Positions 52,146 to 63,851 of a stretch of 64,000 nt of DNA are shown here, piece by piece. How positions within the stretch are numbered: position 1 is the stretch's first letter; each line of letters opens with the position of its first letter. A program made the translations under genes and the position numbers. This DNA comes from Ashinkailepas kermadecensis (taxonomy: Eukaryota > Arthropoda > Thecostraca > Neolepadidae), in the NCBI GenBank assembly GCA_034440615.1, contig JAOTOM010005179.1, positions 707,001 through 771,000 of the forward strand, given 5' to 3'. Below the pieces are notes generated by a model. It did not search any database. It saw only the letters and a program-made list of their open reading frames with translations, and was not told the DNA's origin.

Positions 52146-53239
52146 GGCTTGTAACGGACTCAGCGACATCAAGAAAGTGCTGTTGGCCTTTCATCTTTGC
52201 CATGGCGTTCCAGTAGACGATTACGTACGAGCCCTTGTTGGCGTGACCCGAGTGTCCCTTACAACCCGACCCGATAGGAGTCATAGGACACGTAGGAGCC
52301 CAAGGAGGGGATTGAGCGCTTCCGCCGCCCTGTCTGTCGCCCCGCGAAGCTGGTCATCTGGGGAACGGGAGGAGTGGGGCATGACACCCGCGACCCCCGT
52401 ATCTCTGCAATGCCTAGCCTACCAAACAATGTCTGCTAAGATTCAGGGAGGGGAACTTAGTGTATTTTTTCTTGTGAATCATTGCGACATCCAATTCACA
52501 TTGATTGTTCAGTCGCAGAGTAAGATACACGTAGTACATTGTAGTGCAGCGACTACATGATCGAAGTTCCAGCAAGTAATAGATGATCATTCAGGGTGAG
52601 CAGTTGATATACGATAAGAAGTGTTTCTGTCAGAAAAAGAAACAACGATAAGTTGAAGAAGAGGCCATGATTCGAACCAATTTTAAAGAGTGAACATTCA
52701 TTTCGCCGATGCTGCTATGGAGATCGTCCAGTGCAGAAATGGATCCGACAGGCGTATTGTATCTTGTGACCAACAGCTTCCCTAGCCATATGTGAAGGGA
52801 AAGGGAAGCGACTGCGCGAGTGCAAAATCACTAGTTCGGCTTAGCGCTTTGTGTATGAGAATGCAATCTTGTTTAATAACAGTGGAGCTAAATGTGAGCA
52901 ACCCTAGTTGGCTGGGTGAGTGAGATATGTGTTCGTGGCGGCGTTATATCCTGGTTACCACGCTAACCACGGAGCTGCTCACTTCTTCCACGCGTTTCCG
53001 CTGTGATTGTGTAGTTGAAGTCCACGCTAGCAAGCAGCAGGTGATGTGTCGAAAGATTAACATTTTGATGAATGTTTTGCTGTACTTGTGGATAGGGTAT
53101 GCGTTAAGTTGTTCATGGCGATGAGACGGCTGTAGCGGTGCTGCACAGCTCTTCGAGCTTGTTTTTGCATGCTCAGATTTCTGTCAAAATATACGTCCAC
53201 AAATTGTACATATTCGGTTGACATTCAAGTCGGAATTTT

Positions 53240-53814
53240 GAAATTGGATCGAAAAGTTGGCTGCCTGTTTTAATCTAGCAATTGTGCCGAAAAAATGTCA
53301 CCTCAGTTTTAGTGTGATTGAATTTAAGTCCATTGGAAACGAACTATTTGACAGGGATGTGGGATCAACCCGCACGCTCAGACGTAGTTCAGTAAGGCCG
53401 GCAGGTGTGGACGCCGCACTGGATACTCTGGGAGTCAGTGGCGTGCGATATAACAGAGGCATGGTCTGGCAGGTGGCAGGACAGGTCGTTCGTTATCAGA
53501 CGGAACAGAATCGGTCCCGAAGTATTTGATCGAGCCACTCAGAAATTGACTTCCATGATGTTACTGCCCCTTAATGATTGTGTTCGATGCGTAAAATGGT
53601 TTTGGAACGCATGTCTTGAGATGCCGTACCAGTAAAGTTTAATAAAAAGTGCGTTGCGGTCCACATTATCGAAGGCTTTAGCAAGCATGACGTCACACAT
53701 ATAACTGAACCCTCGTCTCTTCCAAGGGCGATCGCACTGACAGGTTCGATAGTGGCACTTTCTATCGAGTGACGTGACCTCTAAGCATGCTGTGTTGGTG
53801 ACATGGTATATCAC
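53240..53814 (-). pseudogene. third degenerate LINE, reverse transcriptase fragment
   Basis: The minus frame 53814-53539 contains LAKAFDNVDRNALFIKLYWY followed by G-I, a clear match to RT motif A and its following helix (D-L-S-K-A-F-D-x-V-D-H in the family; the first Asp and Ser are changed). Further along, in other frames, come WKTNGLKFNHTKTEVTFF, matching the usual W...N.L.lN..KTe segment, and VQFVDVYFDRNLSM. Stops and frameshifts are frequent, and the YxDD region is not recognisable. It points opposite to the other two LINE remnants. Confidence 0.8.
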
Positions 53815-54782
53815 GAAGTATCAGTAAGTGAGTTTTGTGAAGTAAGACGCAAATTGATTACTGGTAGCTTTTTCAGCTAACTTTGCACAAAAGTCAAAAC
53901 TTAAATACCCAGCTCTTCATACGTCGCTTTCATGATAGACTAGGATCGTTCAAGCAGATTTCTCCTTGTATGTCCAAACCCGTCTGCTTTACCATCATCG
54001 TTGTCAGGTCACTGTCAACTAATTTCGATGTTTTGAAGCATGCGGTTCTTTGCAGCTTTGGTATTTTCAGGAATTCGGCGTTTTAGAATGTCGGTGTTTT
54101 AAAACATCATGGATTTTAAAGCATTGGGATAACGGGATGCTGTTGTTTTGAATTAACCCATAAGAAGATTGTTTTGCCAATTCGTGTGTTTGAGGCGATC
54201 GAGGACTTAAATTATTGGCGAGATTTGTGGTAATACGGATTTCGGCTTGAGATGCATTGAGACGGTGCAGTTCTGATGCAGCTCCAAAAAGTAATGCTAG
54301 GATTCGTCGCGCGCTAATGAGGCCCTGCTTGAAACAATCTCCGTCTCCTACAGTCTTCATCGGACGGGAACAATTACTTTGCGAAGGTGCTAGCCCAATC
54401 TACTTGGGCTATCAGCATCCTTGATTGCAAAACGATCAGACATGTATGTACATGCGAAGATTTCACGAACTCATAAAACTACCCGCAGGCTTGGCTACCT
54501 TAAATATGCTGAACGCTTGGCATCATCGGCTTATTTCCAGTTTATTCAACCGGATATTTTTAGTAACTCTTTAAAAGTGATTTACCATCACCACATCTTC
54601 AGTCTTCGATAACGCTTTCACTTCGCGATAATTGGTATTCCAGGCTGCAATCCGATACATAGGCATGCTAAATTGGCAGCTATGGTGTATTATTAGCTGA
54701 ACAATTTCAACTGACGGAGAATCATTTATGAAACACTTACTCACTCGTAAGAATTTTGAGTGCTGTTCGAAAAATTAATGTA

Positions 54783-54812
54783 AATTGGCCTCAGCACCTC
54801 AGCACCTCAGCA
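54783..54812. repeat. (cctcagcac)n short tandem repeat
   Basis: Three copies of the 9-bp word cctcagcac. Confidence 0.85.
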
Positions 54813-54927
54813 CGACAGAATTATCTTATTCGTCGTTATGCACTCTGGACATGCAATACCATTTCTCCGCATCTTAATGACCATGCCAAACTCGTCTGGC
54901 GTAGTTAATACCACTCCACTTCACACG

Positions 54928-55113
54928 AATAGCCTTCTGGCTTACCCACTGCGTGTGACTCTGGTGGTTAGTGTGAAGTACAAAGAGAGAATAGCCTTCT
55001 GGCTTACCCACTGCGTGTGACTCTGGTGGTTAGTGTGAAGTACAAAGAGAGAATAGCCTTCTGGCTTACCCACTGCGTGTGACTCTGGTGGTTAGTGTGA
55101 AGTACAAAGAGAG
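54928..55113. repeat. 62-bp minisatellite, exactly 3 copies
   Basis: Three almost identical 62-bp units beginning gaatagccttctggcttacc and ending gaagtacaaagaga. Confidence 0.96.
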
Positions 55114-57790
55114 AATTGATGCTGTGGTGTCTTGCGACGCACAGTTCTACTAGCATTGCGGATGTGACGAAGTGTTCAGAGCATTAGCTGCTAACCATGT
55201 GAGACGGCGCATGGGATGCCAGCTGAGCTGTCAGGGAGGCTCCGTTGGTTGAGGGTGGCCCGTGCGCCGACTCCCCGGGCCAACGAGAGTCGTTTGACCG
55301 GCGGCAATTCGCTTCAGCAGTCTCTAGGGTCGAATTTAAACAAGGGGGCCGGGCGCCAGCCACGCCACAAGGAAATCAGCCCTGCTGATAATTATAATGG
55401 CGGATGCGCTGGCAATAACAAGAATCGCTTAGGGCTGCCAGTGCCAGAGGATGGATTATGCGAAAGCGCCGGAATAATTGCGAACGGCACCGCAGAACGC
55501 TTTATCGCGTCTCAGCAGATATTGTTATCAAGCTCCGGACGGTATAACTTAGACTAAATTCTGGACGTAAGTTTACATTGCCGACAGGTTTTCGACGGCG
55601 TCTAGCCGTAAATTAGATGCGGGAGAATTTACAAGCAAGATCAGCTTTCCGGTAGGAATTTAAGTACCGTCCAAGATTTTCGTGGTTGTGGACTTCTTCA
55701 CAGACATGCAGGCTATATATGAGTTGTGCTGAAATATACGTCAGCTGCTAGGAACATCGATGTGACATAGTATGGCTTCATGAATGGGCAGTGAAACACG
55801 CTGCTATTCTACCGGATATTCAGCAAAATCGCGATGTTCGCGGACCGTACTCCATGCCCGGCTTATCCATGCTCAGCTGAACAGCTCCTAGACTTATAAT
55901 TTTTCATGCGATTCCATTTGCGAGCAGATACTTTGATTTTTCATGACTTTTGATATTTGGATGTGACTGCGCCGACCAATGTCAACAATTAGAAGTGGAA
56001 GTGGTCAAATTATCCGCGTATGCGCCGTCAATGTCGATATACGTCATGTGCGCCTTCACCAGGGTCCAGCCCAGTGGGGACACATCTCCCGCGGCATACC
56101 CAAGTGTAGCATCAGACATTACATGGCAAGAAGCGGCCAGAAATGCCTGGCAAACTCTGTCAGAACAACACAAATCGACATTATCTATGCATTCTGACCA
56201 ATGAGTCTACCAATAATGGTTCTACCGGTCAACGTAGCTGGGAGATTTACATTCTTATATAAACGATCTCAGAACGATCGTATCGAACTAATGACCTCGT
56301 ACGTTTTGAAAGTATTATTTGCTTCTCTTTTTCTCTCCATGTGCACGGGGCCTCCCGGGCTGGAAATCGTCTCAAAAGACGATGCTAAAAGATTGTTCTA
56401 AAATATCGTTCAAAAATATATTTATAAAACCTTTTCCCAAGTCGATCATGTTCGCCAGTCTTTCAACGCACTCTGAATGAGTGGAAGGGCATTCGTGGCA
56501 TTCTTTCCGATTGGGAAGGATCAAATGCTGGGGTTGGCTATGGTTCTAAAGTATCAACCGTAAATCTGAGATGATAGGCACAGCAATGCAGATTGTGTTT
56601 ATTCGAAATCTCTGCTTCACAAGCTTTGTGGTGGAACTCCCAGTTCTCCCATGCATTAATCCTATAACACGGTAGTCCGATCCTGTATTTTCTCGTTCGG
56701 AATTGCCAAAGATGATGGCTTAAACTGGTGGAATATTATATATCATATAAATTAGAGACAGAGCGAAAATGTATTTGCACATTAGCACTGGCTTCGTACT
56801 AGCCTTCAGCAGCGGGCTCTGCCAGCCACCACTTCCCTTTCTACTTGAAGCGAACACTGCACAGTGTTTACATAATTCACAATCATCAGTGGAGCCAAGC
56901 AAGTGACCTATCTCCCGTCACAGATGTCTTCATGTTGTCCTCAGTGTTGCAATTGTGGTGTGACGTCACGGGATAGCTGGACCGAACCAAGCCAACATAT
57001 AATAAGGAGTGTCACCCTACCAGAAGTTAGTATGGGAGCAAGTCATGCTGCTTCATTACACGATTGTTATATTGCACACGGTGAAAGAACCACGACCGAA
57101 TTATGCAGATAATCGAAAACAAGCTTGGCGCTGTTAATGGATGATTGTCTCCTGTTTTGTTAGGAATTGTCATGAACATGTCTCCTTGAGATGTAGTGCT
57201 TGTCTTGTCCTCCAAGTGTTTTGTGAGCTTTTCAGTTCCGGAAGAGCATAACGTCTCTGAGGAATTGTTCAGTGATGTGATTTCAGCTCGTGCAGAGGGC
57301 ACGTGTTAGATAATATTAGTTAGAGTCTCACCTAATATTAGATATGAATATTAGATAAGTTAGAGTCTCGCCATCTTAGGTGTGTCATTGTTATTGTCAA
57401 TAAGGGATCATGTTTCAGGGGTTCTATTTTAGTTCCGAAGTCGTTGTATAATGTAGTGGCGAAACAACACCAAATCATGTCTTTAGGGTGATGCGTTCTC
57501 GACATATCTGCATGTTTCCGTGTCAACTGCTCGGCTGCAAATAGCGAATTTACGACGGTGTTGTTGATAGCCATACTCTTCGTTCTCTGCATTGCTTTTT
57601 GCGATGTGCTTTTCGTTTCTGAGTGATTTGGAGTTAAGGACACATCATCTTTGGTGAGGGCCATGCTGCAACTCGATAAACCACCTGATATTTGTAAATA
57701 AATAACAGAGCACACAGTGCCACATTTAATATTAGTGTGAAGTGAAACATATGCATAATCCGCACAATGGGTGTTGATTTCTGACAATTA
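55114..57790. other. no recognisable gene; one GC-rich 113-codon frame
   Basis: The frame 55216-55557 on plus is open for 113 codons in a moderately GC-rich patch (motifs such as LRWLRVARAP, ADNYNGGCAGNNK) without known domain signatures. It contains ataatggcggatgc at 55395, like the ATGGC words of the CpG islands. The rest is unassigned. Confidence 0.45.
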
Positions 57791-57839
57791 TTGGGGGGGG
57801 GGGGATGCATGAAGGCAATGGGCAAGCCCAAATGGATTG

Positions 57840-57970
57840 TGGGTGCACGCTCCATAGGGTCCCATATTACAAGTTGAAACCATTGGGGGACAAAGCCAAC
57901 ATTGAGGGGGCACTTACCCCCTCAAAGGTATATAAAACAACACCCCTTGTCCGCACCATCAACGAGAGGA
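57840..57970. repeat. dispersed repeat family Y, copy 1
   Basis: Shares with 61290-61415 the ordered words catagggtcccat, then aagttgaaa, then agccaacat, a gagggg segment, then ccctca and acacccct/atacccct, then ccgcacca/atgcacacc, at roughly constant spacing. It is preceded by a 13-bp G-run (57791), typical of element borders. Confidence 0.65.
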
Positions 57971-58314
57971 TCGCCAACCGAACCGATAACAGCTTCCAAA
58001 TGTGCACGGTTCGACTTTAAGTCGACGTGATCGTGAGTGGGATTGGGCATGTGAACTTATCCAGAGTGTGTCAGTTAACAGTAGAACCAATTTCGTACCA
58101 CTTCGTGGAAATAATTATTTTCACTATGCCATACGCGACTACTATACGCGATGGCTTCAGGTGCTCTCTGCACCTGAGGCCATCTTTTTGATAATTAGTG
58201 CAACCTAATGTAAACAATCGTTCTTAAATGCATTCATTGATGATGAGGGGAAAATAAGACCATTTAGTGAATATTAATAATGACAATATTAGATGTAAAA
58301 TATTATAATATAAC

Positions 58315-58996
58315 CACTGGCGGATCTATCCCACCGTTTTTTTTGGAGGGGGGGGCAACTTTCGGTTCTCGGCGTCAGCTCCCCCCCCCTCCCCCTCCCC
58401 AGTGACGTACCTAGGAATTGCATCAAGGGAGGGGTCGAACGGATTTATATGTTGCCCATTCTCCCACTATTTTTGGTTAAAAACACCGGATTTCGACCAC
58501 TATTTGGCAAAGGGGCATCTTTAAAATAATAATGAAAATAAAAATAAAATAATAATTGACCACATAATGTCCTGTGTAGGGGCCCCAGCCTACCTCCACC
58601 GTTCCTATGTTATCGGATTTGTGTTCTTGTTTACCAAAACGTTCACGTTCACGTTCAACGTCTTGTACCACGTCAACGTTCGTGCACGTGTACACTGGCG
58701 GATCCGATTTTTCAACTCTTGCTGTAAGCAGAGCTTGAGCAGCATGGAGCCCTCGATGTGTGTCAGAATCTACTATGCTACTATACTAGCTTCCAAACAA
58801 TTTTTTTTTAAATCCTTTAAAATCGGAGATTCTTTCATCCAGACGCTATTTTTTAACATCAGCAAAGGTTTTTAGCATTTTAATTTAGTTGACTTCTGTT
58901 GGTTTCGGGGGGACCAAAAGACACTATGCCCCCCCATTTTAAGCGATTCGGGGGAGGGGGCATGGCCGGAATGGCCCCTCCCTGGATCCGCCAGTG
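58315..58996. mobile_element. non-autonomous hAT-like element with perfect 8-bp target-site duplication
   Basis: The element starts CACTGGCGGATC (58315-58326) and ends in the inverted sequence GATCCGCCAGTG (58985-58996). It is flanked on both sides by the identical 8-mer AATATAAC (58307-58314 and 58997-59004). An 8-bp duplication with short CA-TG-type inverted ends is the hallmark of the hAT superfamily. The 682-bp interior has no transposase and contains G- and C-runs. A further copy of the left end, CACTGGCGGATCC, lies inside at 58693, inverted relative to the right end with 13 perfect bases. Confidence 0.82.
58693..58996. mobile_element. internal copy of the hAT-like end, possible shorter element
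   Basis: CACTGGCGGATCC (58693-58705) and GGATCCGCCAGTG (58984-58996) form a perfect 13-bp inverted pair enclosing 304 bp. No separate target duplication flanks the internal end, so a partial internal duplication or an insertion of one copy into another is more likely than an independent element. Confidence 0.5.
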
Positions 58997-59004
58997 AATA
59001 TAAC

Positions 59005-60149
59005 AACAACGATCATAACATCTCATGAATTTAACCCCAATAAAAACATTAAGGGTTATTCTTTGATTCCCATAGTTGTCTAAGCCGTGCATATTGCATT
59101 CATGTTGCGTTCCCTTGTGTCATGTCCTTCACTCATACTGCTATATTTTCAGACCACCAAATACCCACAATGTTGACGCCAATGAGACACACTATCCACA
59201 AACAAAGTTTTAAGACACTGCCTTGCAATGCCTTGTTGCAAGAGTTAGATCGAGGTTTGGACAGTTGCTTACCCATTAATGCAGTTTTATGCATTCATGT
59301 CTTGCCTGAGTTCTGTGCTTCAGCATGTCCCAGTGCCAAGGCGTAGCATTCAAGTGGTTGGGATAGGTTGGGATATTTGGATGGTTGTGTGGATTCAGCC
59401 AGTGCTATGGTCTGGCTCTTAAATGTGACTGGGCACAGAATGACCCCGGCAGTCGACGCGTCACTAAGCTCCAATTCATCATCATCATCTTAAATGTGAC
59501 TCAACTCGGGCTACTTTATGTTCATGTTGCAACTTGATTTATTTTGCATGTAACGACAGCACTTTGATGTTACTGGTTTATATGCATTCATGAACTCGTT
59601 GCACTTCCAGTATATTTCTCACGCTGAATAGTCCTTTGTGCTGTGATCAATTTGAGTTAGCTATATACATTTGAGTTCGTTATGCAGGCCAATTTTCGTC
59701 TTCCTGGGTGTCTTCGGTGCATCTTCATCAGGTTTCGTGATGAATTTGTCTTCCACAATCTTCACTCTAGATACAGTTGAGACTGCCGAAACTGCTAGAA
59801 GACAAAAACAAAAGGACAATGATTAAAACACTGTGAGCATGCCTTCTCAAGCATAATCTATACCACATGTGCCCATAGTGTGTCCAGAAAAAAAAACATG
59901 AAGCGGTTGTCCAGGACAAAAGGTAAAAACTTCTGTTACCTATGATTTTCCAGGTAAAACGAAGAAAGCGATTCTACTGACTGTTGCGCGTTTAAGAGCA
60001 AATACTTATCATAGGCACCCACAGTCAAGGTTCTGAAACTCTATGCAATTTTCTGTTGACATTTTAAAATGCTGTTTTCCCCATTCGCAACTGTACTGTA
60101 CCTTTCAATCTTTATTTTTTCCAGCTTTCGCGGCAATATTTGCCACGGC
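59005..60149. other. no recognisable gene; unassigned DNA
   Basis: AT-rich sequence between the hAT-like element and the SINE-like unit; no long frame or repeat. Confidence 0.5.
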
Positions 60150-60320
60150 CGGGAGGCAAGTAGTCTAGGGATAAGGTGTCCGTCTCACAAACGACAGGTT
60201 GTGGGTTCGAGTCCTACCTGTCGCTATTATTCACCCGCAGCCAATCGGCGTGGTAGACTGGCGGCACCATGTGCTCCAGTGGGCGACGCGCCGCAAAGCC
60301 AGTAACAACATGACAATATT
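60150..60320 (+). mobile_element. tRNA-headed SINE-like unit (pol III A and B boxes)
   Basis: Tagtctagggataagg (60161) resembles an A box, and GGTTCGAGTCC (60204-60214) matches the B-box consensus exactly. A T-arm (gtggg/cctac) closes around it. The anticodon arm is poor (about 3 pairs around ctcacaa) and the acceptor stem does not pair, so this is not a functional tRNA gene. An unusual 8-bp hairpin, CGACAGGT/ACCTGTCG (60192-60223), encloses the B box. GC-rich tail sequence follows (gcagccaatcggcgtggtag). A tRNA pseudogene is the alternative. Confidence 0.55.
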
Positions 60321-60637
60321 TCATCATAAGTTTTCATATACTTTGTTCAAAGAAAGGGTTCCGTGATGGCACTTCCTCCGCCAGCCTACCGAAAGTGACA
60401 CTGAAAGCCTACTGACAGTGAAAGTGACACCGCACCCACTCGCGCCATCTGTGCTGGCCGCAGCTGCGTTGACGCCGTTGTCTGCCGATGACGGCACAAT
60501 GCCACATCCTATGTCCGTAGCACGGGGGCCCTACATCCCGTACTTTGCCCTCGCCCGCCTGGCTCTCCTAATGTTGCTGCAGTCTGGTATTATTTGACGG
60601 ATATATCTCCCGGTGTTGCTGGTACCTGATGATGTCC

Positions 60638-60767
60638 GGTACCAGATTCAGGTACCAGATTCAGGTACCAGATTCAGGTACCAGATTCAGGTACCAGATT
60701 CAGATACTAGATTCAGGTACCAGATTCAGGTACCAGATTCAGGCACCAGATTCAGGTACCAGATTCA
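60638..60767. repeat. 13-bp minisatellite, exactly 10 copies
   Basis: Unit ggtaccagattca over 130 bp, with a few single-base changes (gatactag, ggcacca). The array is bracketed by cctgatgatg on both sides (60625 and 60769). Confidence 0.96.
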
Positions 60768-61070
60768 CCTGATGATGGCATCTAGCAGTCTGTCAGATTT
60801 TCCTGACTATGAATGACGGAAAGCCTACACAAGTGCCATTCCATTGGTCTTACAGCAACACGTCTCCCTCCCCCTACACACACGTTCTGATATTGGTTTA
60901 GTACCATCATGAGCTATAAAAAGGCAGTCGTGTCGTAATCGTGGCATTTACGGCTTCAATTGGTCTCCATTGTCAGTAGCTTGTACTCTCGGAAGGTTCG
61001 ATGTCATGTAAGCTGCTTATTTGGCGCAGGCGGGTTTTGAAGGCTGATGGTGCCGGAGACGTCAATGGGG

Positions 61071-61112
61071 CACATTACTATGTGTGATCCCTGTCCGAAG
61101 TAGCGGCTCATA
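61071..61112. repeat. short dispersed repeat, copy 2
   Basis: Direct-orientation counterpart of 26835-26880 (attactatgtgtgatccctg). Confidence 0.5.
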
Positions 61113-61289
61113 GCTTTTTTGGTGAGACCATCGCTTTGTGCCAATGAAACACATTCCTTACATACATTTTCCCTCTCCTCAAACACGACACACTGAATAC
61201 GTTGTATGCCATATCTTGATCATCCTAGGCCTCCATCACTTACTTGAAAGCCACAAATTTATACCTCGAAAAAAATCCGCAATTCAGAG

Positions 61290-61415
61290 AGCATATCACA
61301 TAGGGTCCCATGTTGAAAGTTGAAATTATTCGAAGGGTACAGCCAACATGGAGAGGGGTCAGTGCCCTCAGAAAAGCATGCAAAGCTATACCCCTGCCAT
61401 GCACACCGAGTACTC
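61290..61415. repeat. dispersed repeat family Y, copy 2
   Basis: Same orientation as 57840-57970 and about 65-70 percent alike by eye. Nature unknown; no terminal repeats were identified. Confidence 0.65.
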
Positions 61416-62769
61416 TCTTTTGTACCATGTACAACGGAGTAGATTCTCTCGGACTTCGTCCCCACTCAGTGAATTTTTTCCTGAGGATAATGCAATATTA
61501 CAGAAAGCCTCCCAGGTGCATAATTTGAACGACTTCCTGGTTCTAAGAATACAGCCAAATATATATATAGTAAAGCCAAGCATATGTTAAATATTTGACA
61601 AAATACATTTCCGTGCAGAGCTCGTTCTCAGATTCGTAGGATTCTGAAGACGTACCATAACTGTGGTACAAATATCGCATTTGGCATTCGTTCCAGCGTT
61701 ATTTTTATAATTCCAAGGTCGCTTTGCAAGTTACATTTCATTTCATCATGTTCTTTGCTGTCACACCCAACAATATAGAAGCTAAGCATAAAAAAGCAAA
61801 ATGACATGTGATTAAATTTGTATAATTTTAACTTATTCTATGGCATTTTGTCCCCCGCTGTTTTAGTCAGGTGGAATAGTTCCAGTCAAATCTACCCTGA
61901 TCTACATATTTCATTTGCGATGAAACTAAGACATGACTACATATTGTATGTACTCTCCTGACATATTTCATTGTTCCATTGAACCAAACAATCTGCGATG
62001 AAAGAACGTTAACATGTACGTGAATGGTGACGGAAAAACTTCAAACCCATTGCCGCCATTCTACAAAACGCACTTGGTGCAGGCCGACAGACTATGCGCA
62101 GTTGCGGCCAGAGGTGAAAAAAGCGTCCAGCCTGTCACCTACAGAATATCGAACACCACTAGGCTGTCACATGTTGATGGCTCACAGTAAGACCCCGTAC
62201 GCATGTGTGCGAGCGCGAAATATCGACGATGATGCTGAAGTGGAGCAAAGAAGAATGATTTAGTCTATATATGATCTTCAATTTCAATTCAATTACATCA
62301 AGCACGTTTGGGGTAAGGAACAATCAGACTATTGGGACAATGCAAAAAAACTGATCATCATGCTAAAAAATTGAGGTGAGTACACTTTGCAGTTTCATCA
62401 TGTGCACATGTTGACTTGCTTTGTCTTCTGCACTGGAACATGCATACAAAACAAATTCAAATAATTAATTATTATGTGAAATTACAACGCACCCTATAAG
62501 CTAATCTTGCTTCTTTTGGGTGTATCCATAAATATATTGGTATTATTGTGGTGTAATGTGCTCACAATATCTTTTACAAATATTTAACTCAGCAAAGCTA
62601 AACAACAGGTTAGGCTAGCTTTTATTGTGCAAATGTGCTCATTTTATTTCAGACAAAAATGGGCTATTTTTTCTATCTGAAAAAAGGTAAGGCCAGGTTA
62701 TGTTTCTTAACATTGGGTGTAAAGAAAGCATACGACCTTCAATATACCAGGGGGTAAGGAGGGGGCAAA

Positions 62770-62960
62770 GAAAATAAAATAAAATAAAAATTTTTTTTTT
62801 ATTAACTTACGGACCAGGGCAGCAACCTGAAAAGTTCATTAAAAAAAAAAAAAAAATAAAAATTATTTTAAAAGTAAATTTAAAATTACTTATTAAATTT
62901 TAAAACCAATATTTTTTTAAAACCTATTTTTAAAAAAAATAAAAATTTCTTAACATTGTT
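62770..62960. repeat. A/T-rich low-complexity tract
   Basis: Aaaataaaataaaataaaaa, T-runs and A-runs over about 190 bp, of the type left by old poly(A) tails or slippage. Confidence 0.9.
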
Positions 62961-63546
62961 ATATTATTGAACACAGAAATTGTGACTACATTGAAGAAAC
63001 AATTTAAAAGGAGGTAGGGTAAACCAGGCTAGGTTATGTTAGGTATCAAAAAATAATAGTACATTATTTTGCTTTCCAACAAAAAATAAGCATTTCTGAT
63101 GGGAATCAGTGGTCACATCATCTTCATCATGCTGATAAACATGGCATTGAAACATGCTGTTCTCCAAATCCAATGACTCCTTGAAAATTAAATTTTCCAA
63201 TACAAATTGAATTCCCTTGTACTATAGCTCCAATATCAAGGACAAAGTGCCATAGGTCATATTTTGTATTGGTTTCAAGTAATTTATAACACTTGGTCAA
63301 TGCAACAAGTCATGCTTATGACAAAACATGGGCCCTGATCCAAATAAATAAAACCCAAGGAAGTGACCAGATGAAGTTATTAAAATACAAAAGGCTCATA
63401 TTGGAAGAACCAAAACACTTGTTTCATGATAAGGATCCCACAAGTCTGCGTGTGGTAAAATGCCTGAAATGATATGTTGGACTGATAAATATTGTGCATA
63501 TAATACTGCACCAAACAGTTTTATATGGCTGGGTAATTGCACAAGG

Positions 63547-63600
63547 TGTCATAGTATTTTTGCTTGCACATGATGTCATAGTATTTTTGCTTGCACATGA
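63547..63600. repeat. 27-bp tandem duplication inside the putative zinc-finger intron
   Basis: Two adjacent identical 27-bp copies beginning tgtcatagtattttt. They lie about 70 bp into the putative first intron and look like a simple recent tandem duplication. Confidence 0.85.
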
Positions 63601-63670
63601 ACAAAACACCCTCAAGATTGCCATATTTTGCAGACATGATGTTGGTTGGTAAAAATACATTAACTCTTAC

Positions 63671-63851
63671 CTGCACTTCCTGCAGCAATGTGCCATGATT
63701 GCCACCGGCCTCCTCCAAAGTCAGTGTTTTTCAGCCGGATAGGTAAACCGGCATGCTTTGCCTTCATATGGCTATTCAACGATCTTGACTGGCCATTAAA
63801 TTTGCAACCAGGATAGCCACAACGCACCTTTTCTCGTGATGGTGGTGTCAT
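63671..63851 (-). CDS. probable first coding exon of a small C2H2-like zinc-finger protein (partial)
   Basis: Read on the minus strand from an ATG at 63851, the frame encodes about 60 residues and reaches a strong 5' splice site: the exon ends ...GTGCAG and the intron begins GTAAGAGT at 63670. Around residues 10-32 is a finger with spacing C-x4-C-x11-H-x4-H (motifs RCGYPGC, then LNSHMKAKH), one residue shorter between the second Cys and first His than the usual x12. A basic start (TPPSREKVR) and a Gly/Trp-rich tail (GGGRWQSWHIAAGSAG) flank it. The family implies DNA, RNA or protein binding through one zinc; the target cannot be read. The ATG is the first in the frame visible before the window edge and follows a stop-containing leader. 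The open frame read past the donor ends within a few codons, as expected for an intron. Downstream exons would lie at lower coordinates but I could not identify them. A domesticated or decayed transposase zinc finger is an alternative. Confidence 0.55.

Noticed and set aside
60154..60226. Functional tRNA gene
   Set aside because: The B box is perfect, but the acceptor stem does not pair and the anticodon stem has only about three pairs.
62600..63060. Telomere-like ggttaggctag words
   Set aside because: Scattered single occurrences, not a (TTAGG)n array; common in arthropod DNA and not a telomere.
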